Source of the DNA: Phellopilus nigrolimitatus
Lineage: Eukaryota; Basidiomycota; Agaricomycetes; Hymenochaetales; Hymenochaetaceae
Assembly: GCA_021029095.1 (NCBI GenBank)
Contig: JAJOHG010000002.1
Location: 1,984,001 to 2,048,000, forward strand
Direction of reading: 5' to 3'
DNA: 64,000 nucleotides
Shown here: positions 12,489 to 24,627 of the stretch, piece after piece
Position numbering within the stretch: the first letter of the stretch is position 1
How the letters are laid out: every line of letters begins with the position of its first letter
Notes under the pieces: generated by a model
Seen by the model: the letters and a program-made list of their open reading frames with translations, nothing else
Told to the model about the DNA's origin: nothing
Databases searched by the model: none
Made by a program: the position numbers and the translations under genes

Positions 12489-15400
12489 ATGGCCAACAAT
12501 GGCCAAGGCCGTAGCAACGAAAAGCCTGAAATCTATGAATGCGTACCTCCAGAATGGCTTCCGAAAACTTCGAATTCTGCCGACCTTGGTGCGTTTGTCA
12601 GGCTCACTATTTACGAGTATTTCTCAAGCAATAATCGTGCCAGGTTTCATAAATTTCTTTCCTCCGAGACCATCTCAAGACGAAGACAGTCTTACTGAAG
12701 CCAATGTAAAGAACGGACTTGTTTTGAAGAATTCCATCCCAGTGAGTCCTGTGTCAACGTGCATGAGCGAAGCAATCTTAACTGAAGTATTGTTAGCATA
12801 GGCGGAGACATACACTTCCAAGTCCAGGCAGATCAAAGAGCTAAAAGAGGGAGGTCTAATCAATGAGCTTGAAGAGTTCATGAACCAGGTCTTCCAGCGC
12901 CGCTCGGAAAATCTATCCCAAATTCCGTCCGTACATATATTTCTGACCTCCTACGTTCATTTGATTTACTATGGGTCTGAAGGCCATCAACGTTCCGTAT
13001 CCCATCGCGTGCGACATTAAATGATGTCAAGCGTAATGCATGGTTCGCCGACCTCGCAAATCCAGAGGTTCCATTGGCCAAGCTTGGGAAAAGTATGCCG
13101 CACGCTCACGGCATGAGAGGTCATGAACACCTGGATTACCTCCATGCGAACAACGTTTCCATTCCCCGCGCAGTGTGGTTCATAAGGATACTCGGAAGTA
13201 ACGAGATTGTAATACGAACCCTTCGCCCTGTCCTTTGTCACTTGCATGCTGACAGTTAGTTTTCTAGGCTGGCTTGCGGAATAAACCAAACTACAATCCA
13301 ATGCATTATAGCGTCGATTGGGCAAATGTTGTCACAGGCTATCTCAAGAAGCATTTGAGCGAAATTAGCCTCCCAAGCGCCCCAAGGCCTGGTCTTAATA
13401 TAAAACAGACGTTCAAGGGTGTGCTCACAGATCCGGACAGCAGAGAACGTTGGGTGTCGAAGTTAATCTATACGTAAGCTGGCTCCGCTGTAACGAATTT
13501 GCTCACTCTCATATCTCTTCCTGTAGTCTGGACCTTTTAAGGGTTTTCTACTTGGAATACATGGTTGACCATACCACATTCCTATCGTGGCTCGTTCAAT
13601 TGCTGGGGACGTGTAACTTGGCTCAAGCCGGTTTCGTGGCCAGGCTCGCGGAAGACTACCTTACCGGGATGTCTTCGTGTCGAGCTCTTGTGAAGCCGTT
13701 TATCGATGCATGCTTGGCAAAGCTTCAAGAGGCAAGTTTTCTTCACGCAATCGCCGTGCTAGGCTCATCCCATGGTAGATATCAAGCTCGTCTTCAAAAG
13801 AGTCTCTAGAACATCTCCAGGCTCGGCTTGAGCATCTCCTCCGCGTACGTGCAATTTCTTTCTGGATTTTCGAAAATTCTAATATATATCCTCAGAGAGC
13901 ATTTCTTGCCGCTCCGACTTCGTTTATTAGTCCAAGGGCATGGAAGACTCATTCGGAAACCATACGAGCTGTACTGACGGGGCCAGATATAAGCATGCCT
14001 GCTATTGAAGGGTACCCAAGGCAGAGCGTGCACAGCGTGAAATTGTTGATGCATGAGACTCTTCTCGATGTTGAGAGAAGAAATGAGGCACTCTTGTTTA
14101 GAACCACCACTAAACCGACAAAAGGATGCCTTAGATCGAAGGTATCGGACGTCAAGGTATGTCTCGCACACTATGTTTTGTTACGATTGTGAATGCTTTC
14201 AGTAGCTTTTAAACTCAATCACGAGTACAACTGAACTCGAATCAGTCCCATTCTTCGAGACCCGCAATGACTGCGAAGAAACATCGTTCACTAACAAGTT
14301 GTCCCTACTTCTGTCGTGGAGCGTCTGCCGTCTGCAGTATGGAGACCACCGGCCGCATGCAGCTGTCACTCTCCTTCGCCGGTGGCGCGATAAAACTGAG
14401 GAGCGCGCGAGCCGGCGCGACATCGCTTCCCCGACTTCGGTCATCCAGGACGAGTTGTTCAACTGGCTGGACACGAGTGAGAAAGCGGCAAACGAACGCG
14501 AGCTCTCCGCCGTCTCTCTTTTATTCGGCGAGATGATCCAAAAGGACCTTTTCTCGTACGACCGGTATATCCAACGAATGATTGCAAGAGGAGAAACAGG
14601 CCTGTCGTTCCACGAGGTCTGTACGAGCTGTGCGTTTACAAATGACTATAGCTAACGTAAAACGATAGGAATCTGGGTCACGACATAGAATGTTTCTTCG
14701 TGTTATTCCTCTGTATAAATCAGATCCTGCGCTAGTCAATCAGCGACGAATGACGCTATACGGTGTACGGGCTCGGACGATTCCTGAAGATGAAGTCGAA
14801 GCCAGATTGAAAAACGAGCTACGAGAACTTCTTCCCGAGGTATTCAAAGGTAATCTATCTCTATGTGGCTTCTTCCAGGCATTCTCAACATGTTCTTCAG
14901 GCGAACCTATTCCCCAAATGCCTAAATCTTGCCTTCCTCGAGATTCTGTTTTGCGCAGTTCCGCGCGGTACGAACAAATTCGCGTAGTCAAACAATGGTT
15001 TGTGCCGAGCATACGCAAGTTCTTGAGAAGGTGAGTCTCGCCGGATACTAGATGGCTATGCTGCAATATATCTAAATACTCCAGGGCATTTTCAACGCCG
15101 GCGGAGGATTCTGACCTGGTTCTGCGGATATACTGCGTCGTCATTGAATGCCTGGATACCATGAAATGTTATAGAACAGGCCTTGAGGTATTTATCTACT
15201 CTTCTTTCTCGGTTGTTTAGTCTGATATTTTCGCAGTTCAGTATGGACGTGTTGAAAACCACCACGACAACAGATCTTTTGATGGCTGTCCTTGATAACC
15301 TTAAGAAAGGATTGACCCTATGGAATTGCATGGATGCTATGAGCAGTATCACGCAGATTTTACTTGAGACGCATCAAGCATGGAAAGCCCGCGGCATTCA

Positions 15401-18262
15401 TATTCGTTGTCTCGTCAACTTATTGCTTGAGGTCGACGATTGTAGGTATCTGGATAGCATTGTTAGACAGGATGTCATTGATGATGCCACACATTTTGTT
15501 CAGGTAAGCTAAAAATGATTTTCTTCAAAACAAACAGAGAGAGAATAATCTAACTCTTATTAGGCACTTTGCCCAATCGACGACAGCCTAGACCTCGTTC
15601 CGTCTGTCCTACCGGAGATTCTTTTGCTGGCTCAGGATCCTAATCCTGACGCACCTTCGTCCCTTGCCAACACCATCTGGTACAAGTACCGTGCCTCGGC
15701 AAATTGGACCTGGACCGTCTGGGATAACATTATTGCGAGTCTCCGCCAACTTCCCACCATGTTTCCTGACGCTGCTGCCCGCCAATTTTGTGCCCTTCGT
15801 TACGCAAAGTTTCTTCTACACGTTGACCTGCATTCCGCAGATGGGATTGATGGGCACGTATTGCAATGGTTCATGGGACCTGGACTTAACGAAGTCAAGG
15901 CCCTGTGCTCAGACGCATGGGACGTTGCAAGCGTAGTATTTATGCATCTTGCGGTGCACGGAGCAGTGAGAATCACCACGCTACTCCAAGGCGTTGTCTA
16001 TCCGGCTTGGAGGACGGGCTCGTCTATCGGGAGCGCGCCGCAATTCGAAGATAATAAGGCCTTTTTACTGGCGACGAACACGCTCTGCAAGCTTCTACTC
16101 GTAGATAGTCTAACGGTTTCTGAAGACGGACTTCCGCCTTTCGACCTTCTGGAGATGCAGAAACTTAGGACCCGGCGCAAGGATGTGTACCGTGACGCGA
16201 ATTTCCGACTGCTTGCCGAGAACATGCCCGCTCTTGTCTTCGTTGAAAGCAACGAGTATATCGAGGAAGGATTCCGCAACGAGGCTGAAGAGCTGAGGCA
16301 CTCAATCTGCTGGGAAGTTGACTTCAGACTGGGAGCGGCAAGAAACGTGGGAGTTGTTGTCGCGGCATTTGCTAATCCTTTGGACCCCAAGGGAATTCAG
16401 GAGAACATGCATGAGCCGTTGATTTCTGCTTTGCGATTGGTATTCAATGACGAGGAAGGTGACGATGAAGCGCAAGTGACCGCTTTTCTCAGCCCGTGGA
16501 AGCTGTCCGCTTCGGCAGCTGTTACATCTTTCGTGCTTCAGCAAATAGGACAACGCCTTGACCGCACGTCAACAAAGAAGCAAGCGAAAAATGAGTTGTC
16601 TAAACTTGTCGGGAGATTGATGCACAATGCTATTACAGCGCAAGAAGCGGACTTCGTCTCGGAGATGGCGAAGGGTGTGAGCAGCAATGTCGCTGGGGAG
16701 GTAAGGTCGTGCATATCTTCCTCGCAAACAGATTTATAATTTGAGAATTCCTCGATAGTTTGTCAATAAAGGCCTTGAACGCATCGCCGATATCATGGAT
16801 GGAATCATAAGCGAAGAGCCTGAAGCTTTGATGAGTCTACCCGACAAAGCAGGACATTTCCTCAACCTTCTAAGCATGATCATGCGGCCTTTTCGACACC
16901 TCCCAGCTCAGCTGCCTACTCTTGAAGAATCCGTCCAGAATAAATTAATTGCCAGTATATTTCGCAAGATGTTGTCCTTGGAAGGAGCTGTTCGAGATCG
17001 GGCTAAGAACGACAAGGAGAATATGGCTAGCCTAGCATCGTTGACGAATCCTGTTTTGTTCACTGCAAGACTGCTGCAATTTGATCTAGGATTTCCGGGT
17101 GCCTGGTCGCAGAAAATGAAGAACACAGGAGATCAGATGGTCAACGTCGTTCTTCGTCTCGCATCACTGCACGGAGGGGGACTGATGACAAATCCTGTTG
17201 CATTCCTACTGCTGCTCGATACTGCCTTCTACGTCTTCGATGGTTAGTCAAGCTTACAGCTCAGTGTGCTTTACAATGTTAATTTTATTTCACTTAGAAT
17301 TCCCGTTAGACTCACGTCTCAATCCTGACCTCTTTCAGCACTGCCCCATTCTCGAGCCTTCGTCCTTTCCCACAAATATGCTCACAGAGTATCGTGATCT
17401 CATAGGCACGCTCAACAAACATGTCCCACAGAACTTGCCCATTGCTGGCTTAGTCTACGCGGTCCGTGACTCGGAGGGTGTCCTTCAGCAAGGTGCGCCT
17501 GTGCAGATGCGGCCTTGGGAGTGGATCGAAAGCCTCGGAGACGCACCGCCTGCGGACGATAAGGAGAAGCAACGAGAGGCGGAAGAGAGGGAAAGATTGG
17601 GTACGAAGTACTATGTGCGAAATAACACGAGCATCCCTCTAGAGATGTTTGGTGCACGCCTCACCGGAGAGGGTGTTCGGACCCTAGGCACAGGGGCGGA
17701 GGGCACAGTATCAAGCACGGGTGAACGCCTTCTCAGCCTCTTTGAAGACGATCTTGCTTCCGAGAGCATGTACGAGCGCGACTGGCGTGAAAGTCGTGTA
17801 GGTACAGAAGGGCGTGGCGAATCGTCAGGAAGTAGCCGGATGCATGGTGATGGCAATGGAGGGCATGGTCCCGCGAACGCACAGGTCAAGGAACAAGCTC
17901 GGCATCGCGGAACTCCAGGCTCCCACAGAGGTTCTCCTGCTCTCTCTATACACACAAGTCTCGGTTCGCGATCATCTATAGGTGGGCCACCTTCTGCGGC
18001 TTCTTCGGCTCGCCGCACGCAAAGTCCAGTCGTTGCAAGCAAGGGAGATCCGATGGATGTCGACCCTACACCCTCGACAGGCGGGAACTCGAAGTCGGCT
18101 AAAAGAAAGGCGTCCGCCGCAGGGGTTGTCCTTGACGATGACGAGAAAGTTGTTGGAGAGAGCAGTTCTAAGAAGGGGAAGGCGAAAGCTGCATCCGGGA
18201 GGAGCACCACGAAAAGCGTTGGGAAGATGATCCCTGGGAAGACAACGAGAAAGAAAAAGTAA
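12489..18262 (+). CDS. MED12: Mediator complex subunit 12 (Srb8)
   Basis: Large subunit of the Mediator CDK8 kinase module, which activates CDK8/cyclin C and controls Mediator contact with RNA polymerase II; nuclear. The conserved Med12 N-terminal domain is spread over the first exons: EIYECVPPEWLPKT, then INFFPPRPSQDEDSLTEANV and KNGLVLKNSIP. An LCEWA-like region around 13050-13260 reads AWFADLANPEVPLAKLGK and VSIPRAVWFIRILGSNE, typical of Med12. A long helical middle part runs to about 17.2 kb, including one 371-codon exon at 15624-16739. The last exon holds a Ser/Gly/Lys-rich low-complexity tail ending GKMIPGKTTRKKK. At least fifteen short introns are present. The start at 12489 gives MANNGQGRSNEKPEIYE, and the first intron keeps frame (LG/FINFF). 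The stop is at 18260-18262. Confidence 0.9.
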
Positions 18263-18440
18263 CACATCGTAAGCTGCGATTATTTAGTAAATATTTAATA
18301 TAAAGGACTGTGTTGTAGTTTCTTTCTACCTAATGAATGTACTTGCGGTAAATATTCTTTTGGTAATGAAGTTCCTGGTGGAAACCCCGGTCTTTTCTAG
18401 TCTCCGCAGCCGCGCCGACCTTGTTCAAATGTGACTGATC

Positions 18441-18702
18441 ATGGCCGCATCATCTCCTCTACTGCCTGTCGTCGATCCCGTAAGTGTTGCTTGAGATTTT
18501 GAACTGAGTCCTTAGGCTAAAAAGTGGACCGCATTTCCCTCAGATACTTATTGCCGTTTTCATAATTGTTGGCGGAGTTCGAAATATCAACTTTTTTGGC
18601 CTCAAAGCTTCAAAAATATGCGGCTCACTCAATTCTTCACATTTTTCTTTCATTCAAGTTGATAAATGGTTGTATATACTGTATCTAGCATCTGATGTAT
18701 AA
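18441..18702 (+). CDS. Small spliced reading frame running into the left arm of the inverted repeat
   Basis: Not recognised. An ATG at 18441 opens 13 codons (MAASSPLLPVVDP), followed by a good donor (GTAAGT at 18480) and a CAG acceptor ending at 18543. Exon 2 (18544-18702) continues in phase 0 with ILIAVFIIVGGVRNI, a short hydrophobic segment, and ends after 52 codons; total 65 residues. All but the first few bases of exon 2 lie inside the 302-bp inverted-repeat arm. It could be a real small membrane protein, a gene fragment captured by the repeat, or chance. The strong splice signals argue mildly for the first two. Confidence 0.35.
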
Positions 18703-19326
18703 AAATAATGCACTTTTTAGAATGGATGTGCTGATCTCTGAAATCAGGCAGTGCATACATGCTCTCAAAAAATGTCAAAATATCTTGAATTTTTGCAGCT
18801 TCAGTTTTGAAGCTGTTGACATGGTTACTTCTGCAGAACACTTATATAGATTCTCTTTAGATATTATAAGCTCTATTTTTCTGCAGGAGGTTGATGGCAA
18901 GGTGCAATTCACCAACTACTTGGGCAGCAGAAATCCAGAAAACCAAGACCAGATAAATTCATGTATGGAAGGCTATTGCAACATCATTCAAAAAAAAGTA
19001 AGACTTACAATCACTAAATGACAGCTATTTAAGTGTTCTGCAGAGATAACCATGTCAATAGCTTCAAAACTGAAGCTGCAAAAATTCAAGATATTTTGAC
19101 ATTTTTTGAGAGCATGTATGCACTGCCTGATTTCAGAGATCAGCACATCCATTCTAAAAAGTGCATTATTTTTATACATCAGATGCTAGATACAGTATAT
19201 ACAACCATTTATCAACTTGAATGAAAGAAAAATGTGAAGAATTGAGTGAGCCGCATATTTTTGAAGCTTTGAGGCCAAAAAAGTTGATATTTCGAACTCC
19301 GCCAACAATTATGAAAACGGCAATAA
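18548..19326. repeat. Foldback structure: 302-bp inverted repeat with a 175-bp spacer
   Basis: The left arm (18548-18849) and the right arm (19025-19326) are reverse complements over 302 bp. I count four mismatches, all within the innermost 45 bp or so; the outer part of about 258 bp is identical. The spacer is 18850-19024. The structure sits between the 3' ends of the convergent genes MED12 and MED14. Similarity stops sharply at the outer ends, and I see no target-site duplication next to them, so it is not a typical MITE. A transcript through it would fold into a long hairpin. It may be a foldback transposable element, a recent inverted duplication of a gene fragment, or a hairpin-RNA source. 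Confidence 0.95.
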
Positions 19327-19414
19327 CGCTATGCAACCAGGAAGGAATTTCTTGCTCGAGTGCAGCTGATGTCAGCACTCTGCGCGAGGCCGCGTGCAGA
19401 GCAAACTTTCTCAT
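19172..19414 (-). CDS. Open frame entering the right arm of the inverted repeat
   Basis: Not recognised. This 80-codon minus-strand frame starts outside the repeat (MRKFALHAASRRVLTS...) and enters the right arm. There it has the same C-terminal residues as the plus-strand frame on the other side, from IAVFIIVGGVRNINFFGL to the stop. It contains a short hydrophobic segment. The N-terminal part is basic and could resemble a targeting sequence, but nothing proves expression. Confidence 0.25.
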   Translation of the reverse strand: MRKFALHAASRRVLTSAALEQEIPSWLHSVIAVFIIVGGVRNINFFGLKASKICGSLNSSHFSFIQVDKWLYILYLASDV

Positions 19415-19824
19415 CGACTTTTGGGCCCCTGCTTACCTCAGCAAGCATTCCAACTTTGATTACTAGTTATCAGACGACCGAGTCAATGGACGATAGAAGA
19501 CTGCCAGAGGAAAGGTCATGATCGTCAGGCATATAAGAAACGAGCATCCTGAGCGTTCTCGTAGAAACGACTCTCCTAATGAATACATGTACAGATCGAC
19601 TATTCTAATGCTACAATAAATCTTTCGAACTATGCCACCGATTAGTCGAGAGACTGGACGTCGCTGAGAAACGCAATCCACCAGAGAACACAAGATAACT
19701 ATCATTTTCGGAGGGAAAAAAAAAGCTTGGAAAGAATCATAAACTATAATAAGTTAACCTTCATGAAGTAAATTATAAGTAAACACAAGAAAAAGTCAAT
19801 CTTAACATCGCAGCGCACTCCGTT
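19415..19824. other. Short AT-rich gap before the 3' end of MED14
   Basis: About 400 bp between the right flank of the inverted repeat and the MED14 stop codon. It probably contains the MED14 3' untranslated region. No further gene or repeat was seen. Confidence 0.5.
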
Positions 19825-22800
19825 TCACGTAGTGGACGACCGACTCGCTAGACGCTTTGACACTCGGTAATGGACATGTGGAGCTAGAAGGCCAACAGTG
19901 TCGACGTCGCAGATGAGTCCCGTATCTAGATGTACGACATGCATTGTCTTTGGGTTGTGTTGAGGATGCTGAACCATGCCCTCCTGCAATGAAGTTGGCT
20001 TGTCACCACGCAAAGCGTCGTGAACAGCCTCTTTCACGAGTTCGGCGAATCCCGGAATCGGCAACAGGACACCGAGCTCCTCTATTGGTGTATTCTTGTC
20101 TTTAATAACGCCCTTGCTCGACAGTCTTGTTTTTTCATCCTGCTTGACAGGCTTGGATTTTGTAGCATTTTGTGTGGGCTTCGTGCGCTCGTGCGGTGCT
20201 CGGATGGCAAGGAAGTGTCCAGCATCGAGAATGGCCACCCGTCGGCCCTTCATTAATCGAAAATCTAGAGCGTGCCTTGAAATTCATATCAGTTATCGAG
20301 CACAATTTACTGAGCGTGTCACTTCATACCTCGAATCGCCATACAACACCCGATACCACCCTGCCGCTTTCGGGAAGACATCAACACCGATGGCATGCGC
20401 ATCATTGTCCCTCCCTGATTCTGAGTTCCGCCGCATAACGTCGACTACGCAGAATAATGGAAGGCTATCCCGTAGTAGCTCCACAAGCTGATGCAAAGAC
20501 GAAGAGAGGCGCGGACCATGATGGAGAACGTGCTTGAGGAAAGGCTCAGCATCTTCGTGTGGGTTGAAAAGGTCGTCCTCGTCCAACGAGTTTCCGGGAT
20601 CAAGGAGGCCCACGAGCCGCCCAAGTTTGCGTATCCGAGAAAAGCTGAGTTCGTACGAGCTATTGTTGCTTAACATAAGTTGGTCCGTGCAGGTGATAGA
20701 TACGGTATAGTCCTGAAAGAACAGACACAATGAGATCAAAAAGTCAAATCAAAGTAAATTGGCCAAAAAACCTTCGCATAAGCGAACTCGACGGTTTGCA
20801 AATCGAATGAAAGTAATCGGACGTCCTCCCATGACTTTTGTTTCGCCATCTGCGCAACCTCACGGGCAATCACCACCATTTTCGAGACCTTCGCCCACTC
20901 TTCTAAAAACTCATCAACACAAGTGTCGACGTTCTCAGATAGGAATGATACAATGGCCTCCCGTGCATCGTAGATGATACGTTTCGATGGTCGGATGACA
21001 GTGTTTGTTCCGGCTCGTTTTCCCACGGGTTGCTGCACGTACTTGAGTTTGACGCATGTAACCACCTGAGGGACTATGGTCAAAAGATTGGTCCAACTGC
21101 AATGCACCAACACACCTGCAGTTTCTTGTTAGACCACCAATTAAGCGGAATAACGCGAATATTAGGCATAGCAGCTTCTGCAGCAGGGACTCCAGCGAGG
21201 ATGTCGGAAGACTGGACGCATAGTCCTGGAACTGACCGTGCGAGGGACGAATGGAGATGCGCAAGATCTGAGGGAGGATCCGAAGAACTTGGGCTCATGT
21301 ACGTATAAGGGATGCTTCGTATCTTGAGCTGCAGCTCCACTTTGGTGTATGCAACTCGAGCGCTGGAATAAGATGAAATGATTCAATAAACGAATTAAGA
21401 TACAGTAAGTGAACACGGACCAGCAATATGCATAGAGCTCGCGGAGAACTTCATTCTCAAGATTAAATCTATATTGATTCTCAATTAATAATTCGAAATC
21501 ATAATAAAAAGGCGCATACCGGTCAGTCCCGAGTTTGATGTCGTAATGACCGAAGCCTCCTAAAGGGCCAGATGTCCTTGGGACTTTTCGCGATTCGGGA
21601 CCCAGCTGTTCAGTTACGACGATATCGCCTCCATGAATACGCTGGACATCCAGCCAGCCAATGTCTTCCATAAACAGGTTGCGCGTGGGATTGCCAGCTA
21701 GAACTTGCACAGAAATTAGAACAAAGCGGAACTCCAGTTCTGTGACTAGCAAAACCAGATAATGGCTGCGGAAACTAGCGAGTCGAATGAAGAGAAACGT
21801 GCGGACGTCAGGACCAAACTTCGCAAGCTCTGAGAGACTTGTCAGCACTTCCGCAAAAAGAGAACGCAAGAGGTACCCCACCTTCCCGGGGCAGATTGCG
21901 AGTCCGGAAGGTCTGAAGACCCATATACTGCGCCTTCTGCTCTGCCAAATCAATGATAGTCTGGCAAAAAGAAAAGACGTTAAGATTAGTCCGGGCGGAG
22001 ACTTTTATTCCAACTATGAACCACGAACGTTGAATCGTGCCATGACGAGGATATCATTAACCATTAGAGGATTCTCGTTGATTCTCTCCGAGATCATAGC
22101 ATAGCGTGGTGCTCTCCCGGCTGCCGACAGGCCGCCCGTATCACGCAATGTGATGCGTCCCGTGCGAGGATCAACCGAGACAGTGATATACACGTCGGCG
22201 CAGAGATGTACTCTTAGAGCAGCGAACCCATCTATAATTGACAATCATTAATGCCGTCGAATGAGCAATCTGTTTTTCTGCTTACCTTCGACGACCAACA
22301 AAACTTCCCCCGGGAAGGAGAACATAGCGCGGTATGGTCCGTTTTCCAGGGAGTGTTGATAGACTGCAAGAATGGCGTAGACATGCTTCATGATTACCTT
22401 TTGAAGGATAGCCTCGAAATTCAGATCCTGTGGGTTCTGTAGAAAATTGAGTGATTCAAAACATTTCCGAATAGCGGCGTTGACAAACCACTACGAACTC
22501 TCCGACCTCAAACTTCCCGAGGTCAGGAGACGTATTTGCACCTAGAGCACCGTTCACAGGCTCCCACTTCACATCGATCCGGAATGTTTCGACTTCATCC
22601 GACGGCCGAGAACCACCTAACTTCCCATCGCGCTGGAGCTTCGCCAAAATACGGTCCTTAGGCGTTCGCAACGGCCCACCACCCGCTTTATTGGAGGAAT
22701 GCGTATCAACTAAAGATATAGTCAGGGAACCGCCTAGAGGGGGCACGCGCATCCTCTGGTTAAACACTGGCCGACCAGGAGTATTGGATACCGGTCGACT

Positions 22801-24411
22801 GGGCTTAAGTGAGACAAAACCTATCATAAGGGGAATGCAAATGACTCACATCCAATATGACGCAGTAAAACTTTTGCTGTCCTGGCTTTTCTCTAACGTT
22901 AAAAATTCTTTCCAACCTAGCGATCGCAGCCTCTGAGCCTATGCACGAGTCAATACACGAAGTTTATAGATCTAGATTGTGCAGACTGGCCTGGAAAAAC
23001 AGTATTTCAAGTTGATAGGAAAGCGACATCATTTCTATACGCGAACCGTAAGCTCATGTGAGAACCGCATTTCATTAATGACGCACGAAGAAAGTTGAAG
23101 AGGCGGACAAATGGAGTATCAACAGCCCCAGGGGGCAGCTGTGGCCGGGGTGGTGGTTGGAATTCGGGAGGTACATCCGGATCTGTGGGCAAAGGCACAT
23201 AATACGCAAGCCGACCATTTGCCTCGTCAGTGATATGGTGCTTCAACATGTCGGTCGGCCGGCGCGGAAAATCTGATGTTACGATGTCTCAGCAACAAGA
23301 GCTTCTGTAGATGTAAGAGAAACTAGCCTTGAACATCAATAAGATCGCCGCCTACTGTGTGTAGAAATTCTACATGCACGAAGAACCACCCATCATCTCT
23401 CTGAGCACCTCTTAAACTAACCGAAGTCTCAAATAAGTTTGTGACTGTAAAGTGCACGCGCCCGTCCTCTGCAGAAGAGGACGAAATAAGAAAATTTCCA
23501 GGGGAAGGGCAGAAACCACGTACCGATTCGATATTGTGACATTTCGATAGGAATAATTTCATTCATCCTCAATCGGTAACGTATCTGGTCCTCCATGTCC
23601 CTCAGAGTCTTCTTCACTTCATTATCCGTTAAATTCGCTGGAGAAATGAAGAATTTCTGTTGCAAATGTAAATGAATGCCTCACTGGGGTATACCACATA
23701 CTCACTTTGATTTGCGAAGGCAACCTCTGATACGAGCCGGTAGTCAAAACGTCTAATGATGTGAGTAAGTCATGATTGCGCGCTCTGTATGTAAATCTTA
23801 GTATAGGGCCTGTGAGGAAAGAATGAAACTGACCGTGAGGGTGCTAGATTTTCCTTTGTGGTCGTGATGCTGTTAATGGCCTCCTCGAACTGTCGATTTT
23901 GTTCCAACAAGAAGGCGGTGATATTCTGTCATTTCAGTTGAGAACCCCAACCAGAAACCTTGCATATGTGATACCAGACACACACCATAGCCTTCTGGAC
24001 ATCCCCGGCATCCCTCGACCATCGCATGACCGCGTACAATTTCACGACTTGTTTTTTGGTCTTGACCACCCAGTCCGCGATCATGCGTTTTCGGCCTGCA
24101 TCTGAATTCTTTTCATTCGGGAGGCTGCATGTTGTACATTAAGAAAGAACAGAATTTCACATTGAGAAAACGCACGTTTCGGACAGTTCTATCAGCTCGG
24201 CGTAGATGGATTGAACCACACGCGACAGCAGGTCTCCCAGTGGTATCTGACCATCCACCACGACAGGAAGCTCCTGCTCGAGCTCTTCTGGACTTGGGTC
24301 GTCGCCGAGTCCGCGGACCAGAGGTTCATTCGCGTGGATGCTTCCGTTTCTGTTTCCGTTCGACAAAGTCACCAAGCCATGGGCGTGTATTCCATTCATT
24401 TTCGTCTCCAT
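19825..24411 (-). CDS. MED14: Mediator complex subunit 14 (Rgr1)
   Basis: Backbone subunit that links the Mediator head, middle and tail modules; nuclear. The Med14 N-terminal domain reads GQIPLGDLLSRVVQSIYAEL after a leader of about 55 residues. It continues over several exons with LTNDEVKKTLRDMEDQIRYR and FTVTNLFETSVSLRGAQRDD, then HVEFLHTVGGDLIDVQ and HHITDEANGRLAYYVPLP. The middle and C-terminal parts are helical and divergent, as usual for this family. Many short introns are present. The start at 24411 (METKMNGIHAHG) is the first ATG of the first coding exon. The final exon ends HYRVSKRLASRSSTT at 19825. The 5' end is divergent from the SCYL1/Cex1 gene with 216 bp between starts; the 3' end converges on MED12. 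Confidence 0.9.
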
Positions 24412-24627
24412 AAGGCCGTATTACGGTATGAGCAGCCTCCCAGTGCGTGTTTGAACAACATATAACGCGCTGCGGAGGAAAGCGTGTCCGATAGTGATGA
24501 GCGTAGGAGGAAGGGCCGAAGAACAAGGCCCGTCGTCGATCTTAGTGTCACCGTGACGCAGGGCGTCCACACTTTCTTTACGCTTGTGCTGAGCTGTGGC
24601 TGGCTGGCACTGACGACGACAATATCG

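Noticed and set aside
18548..19326. Classical MITE or DNA-transposon call for the inverted repeat
   Set aside because: No target-site duplication is visible at the ends, the arms are far longer than usual MITE termini, and no transposase is encoded, so only a foldback structure is claimed.
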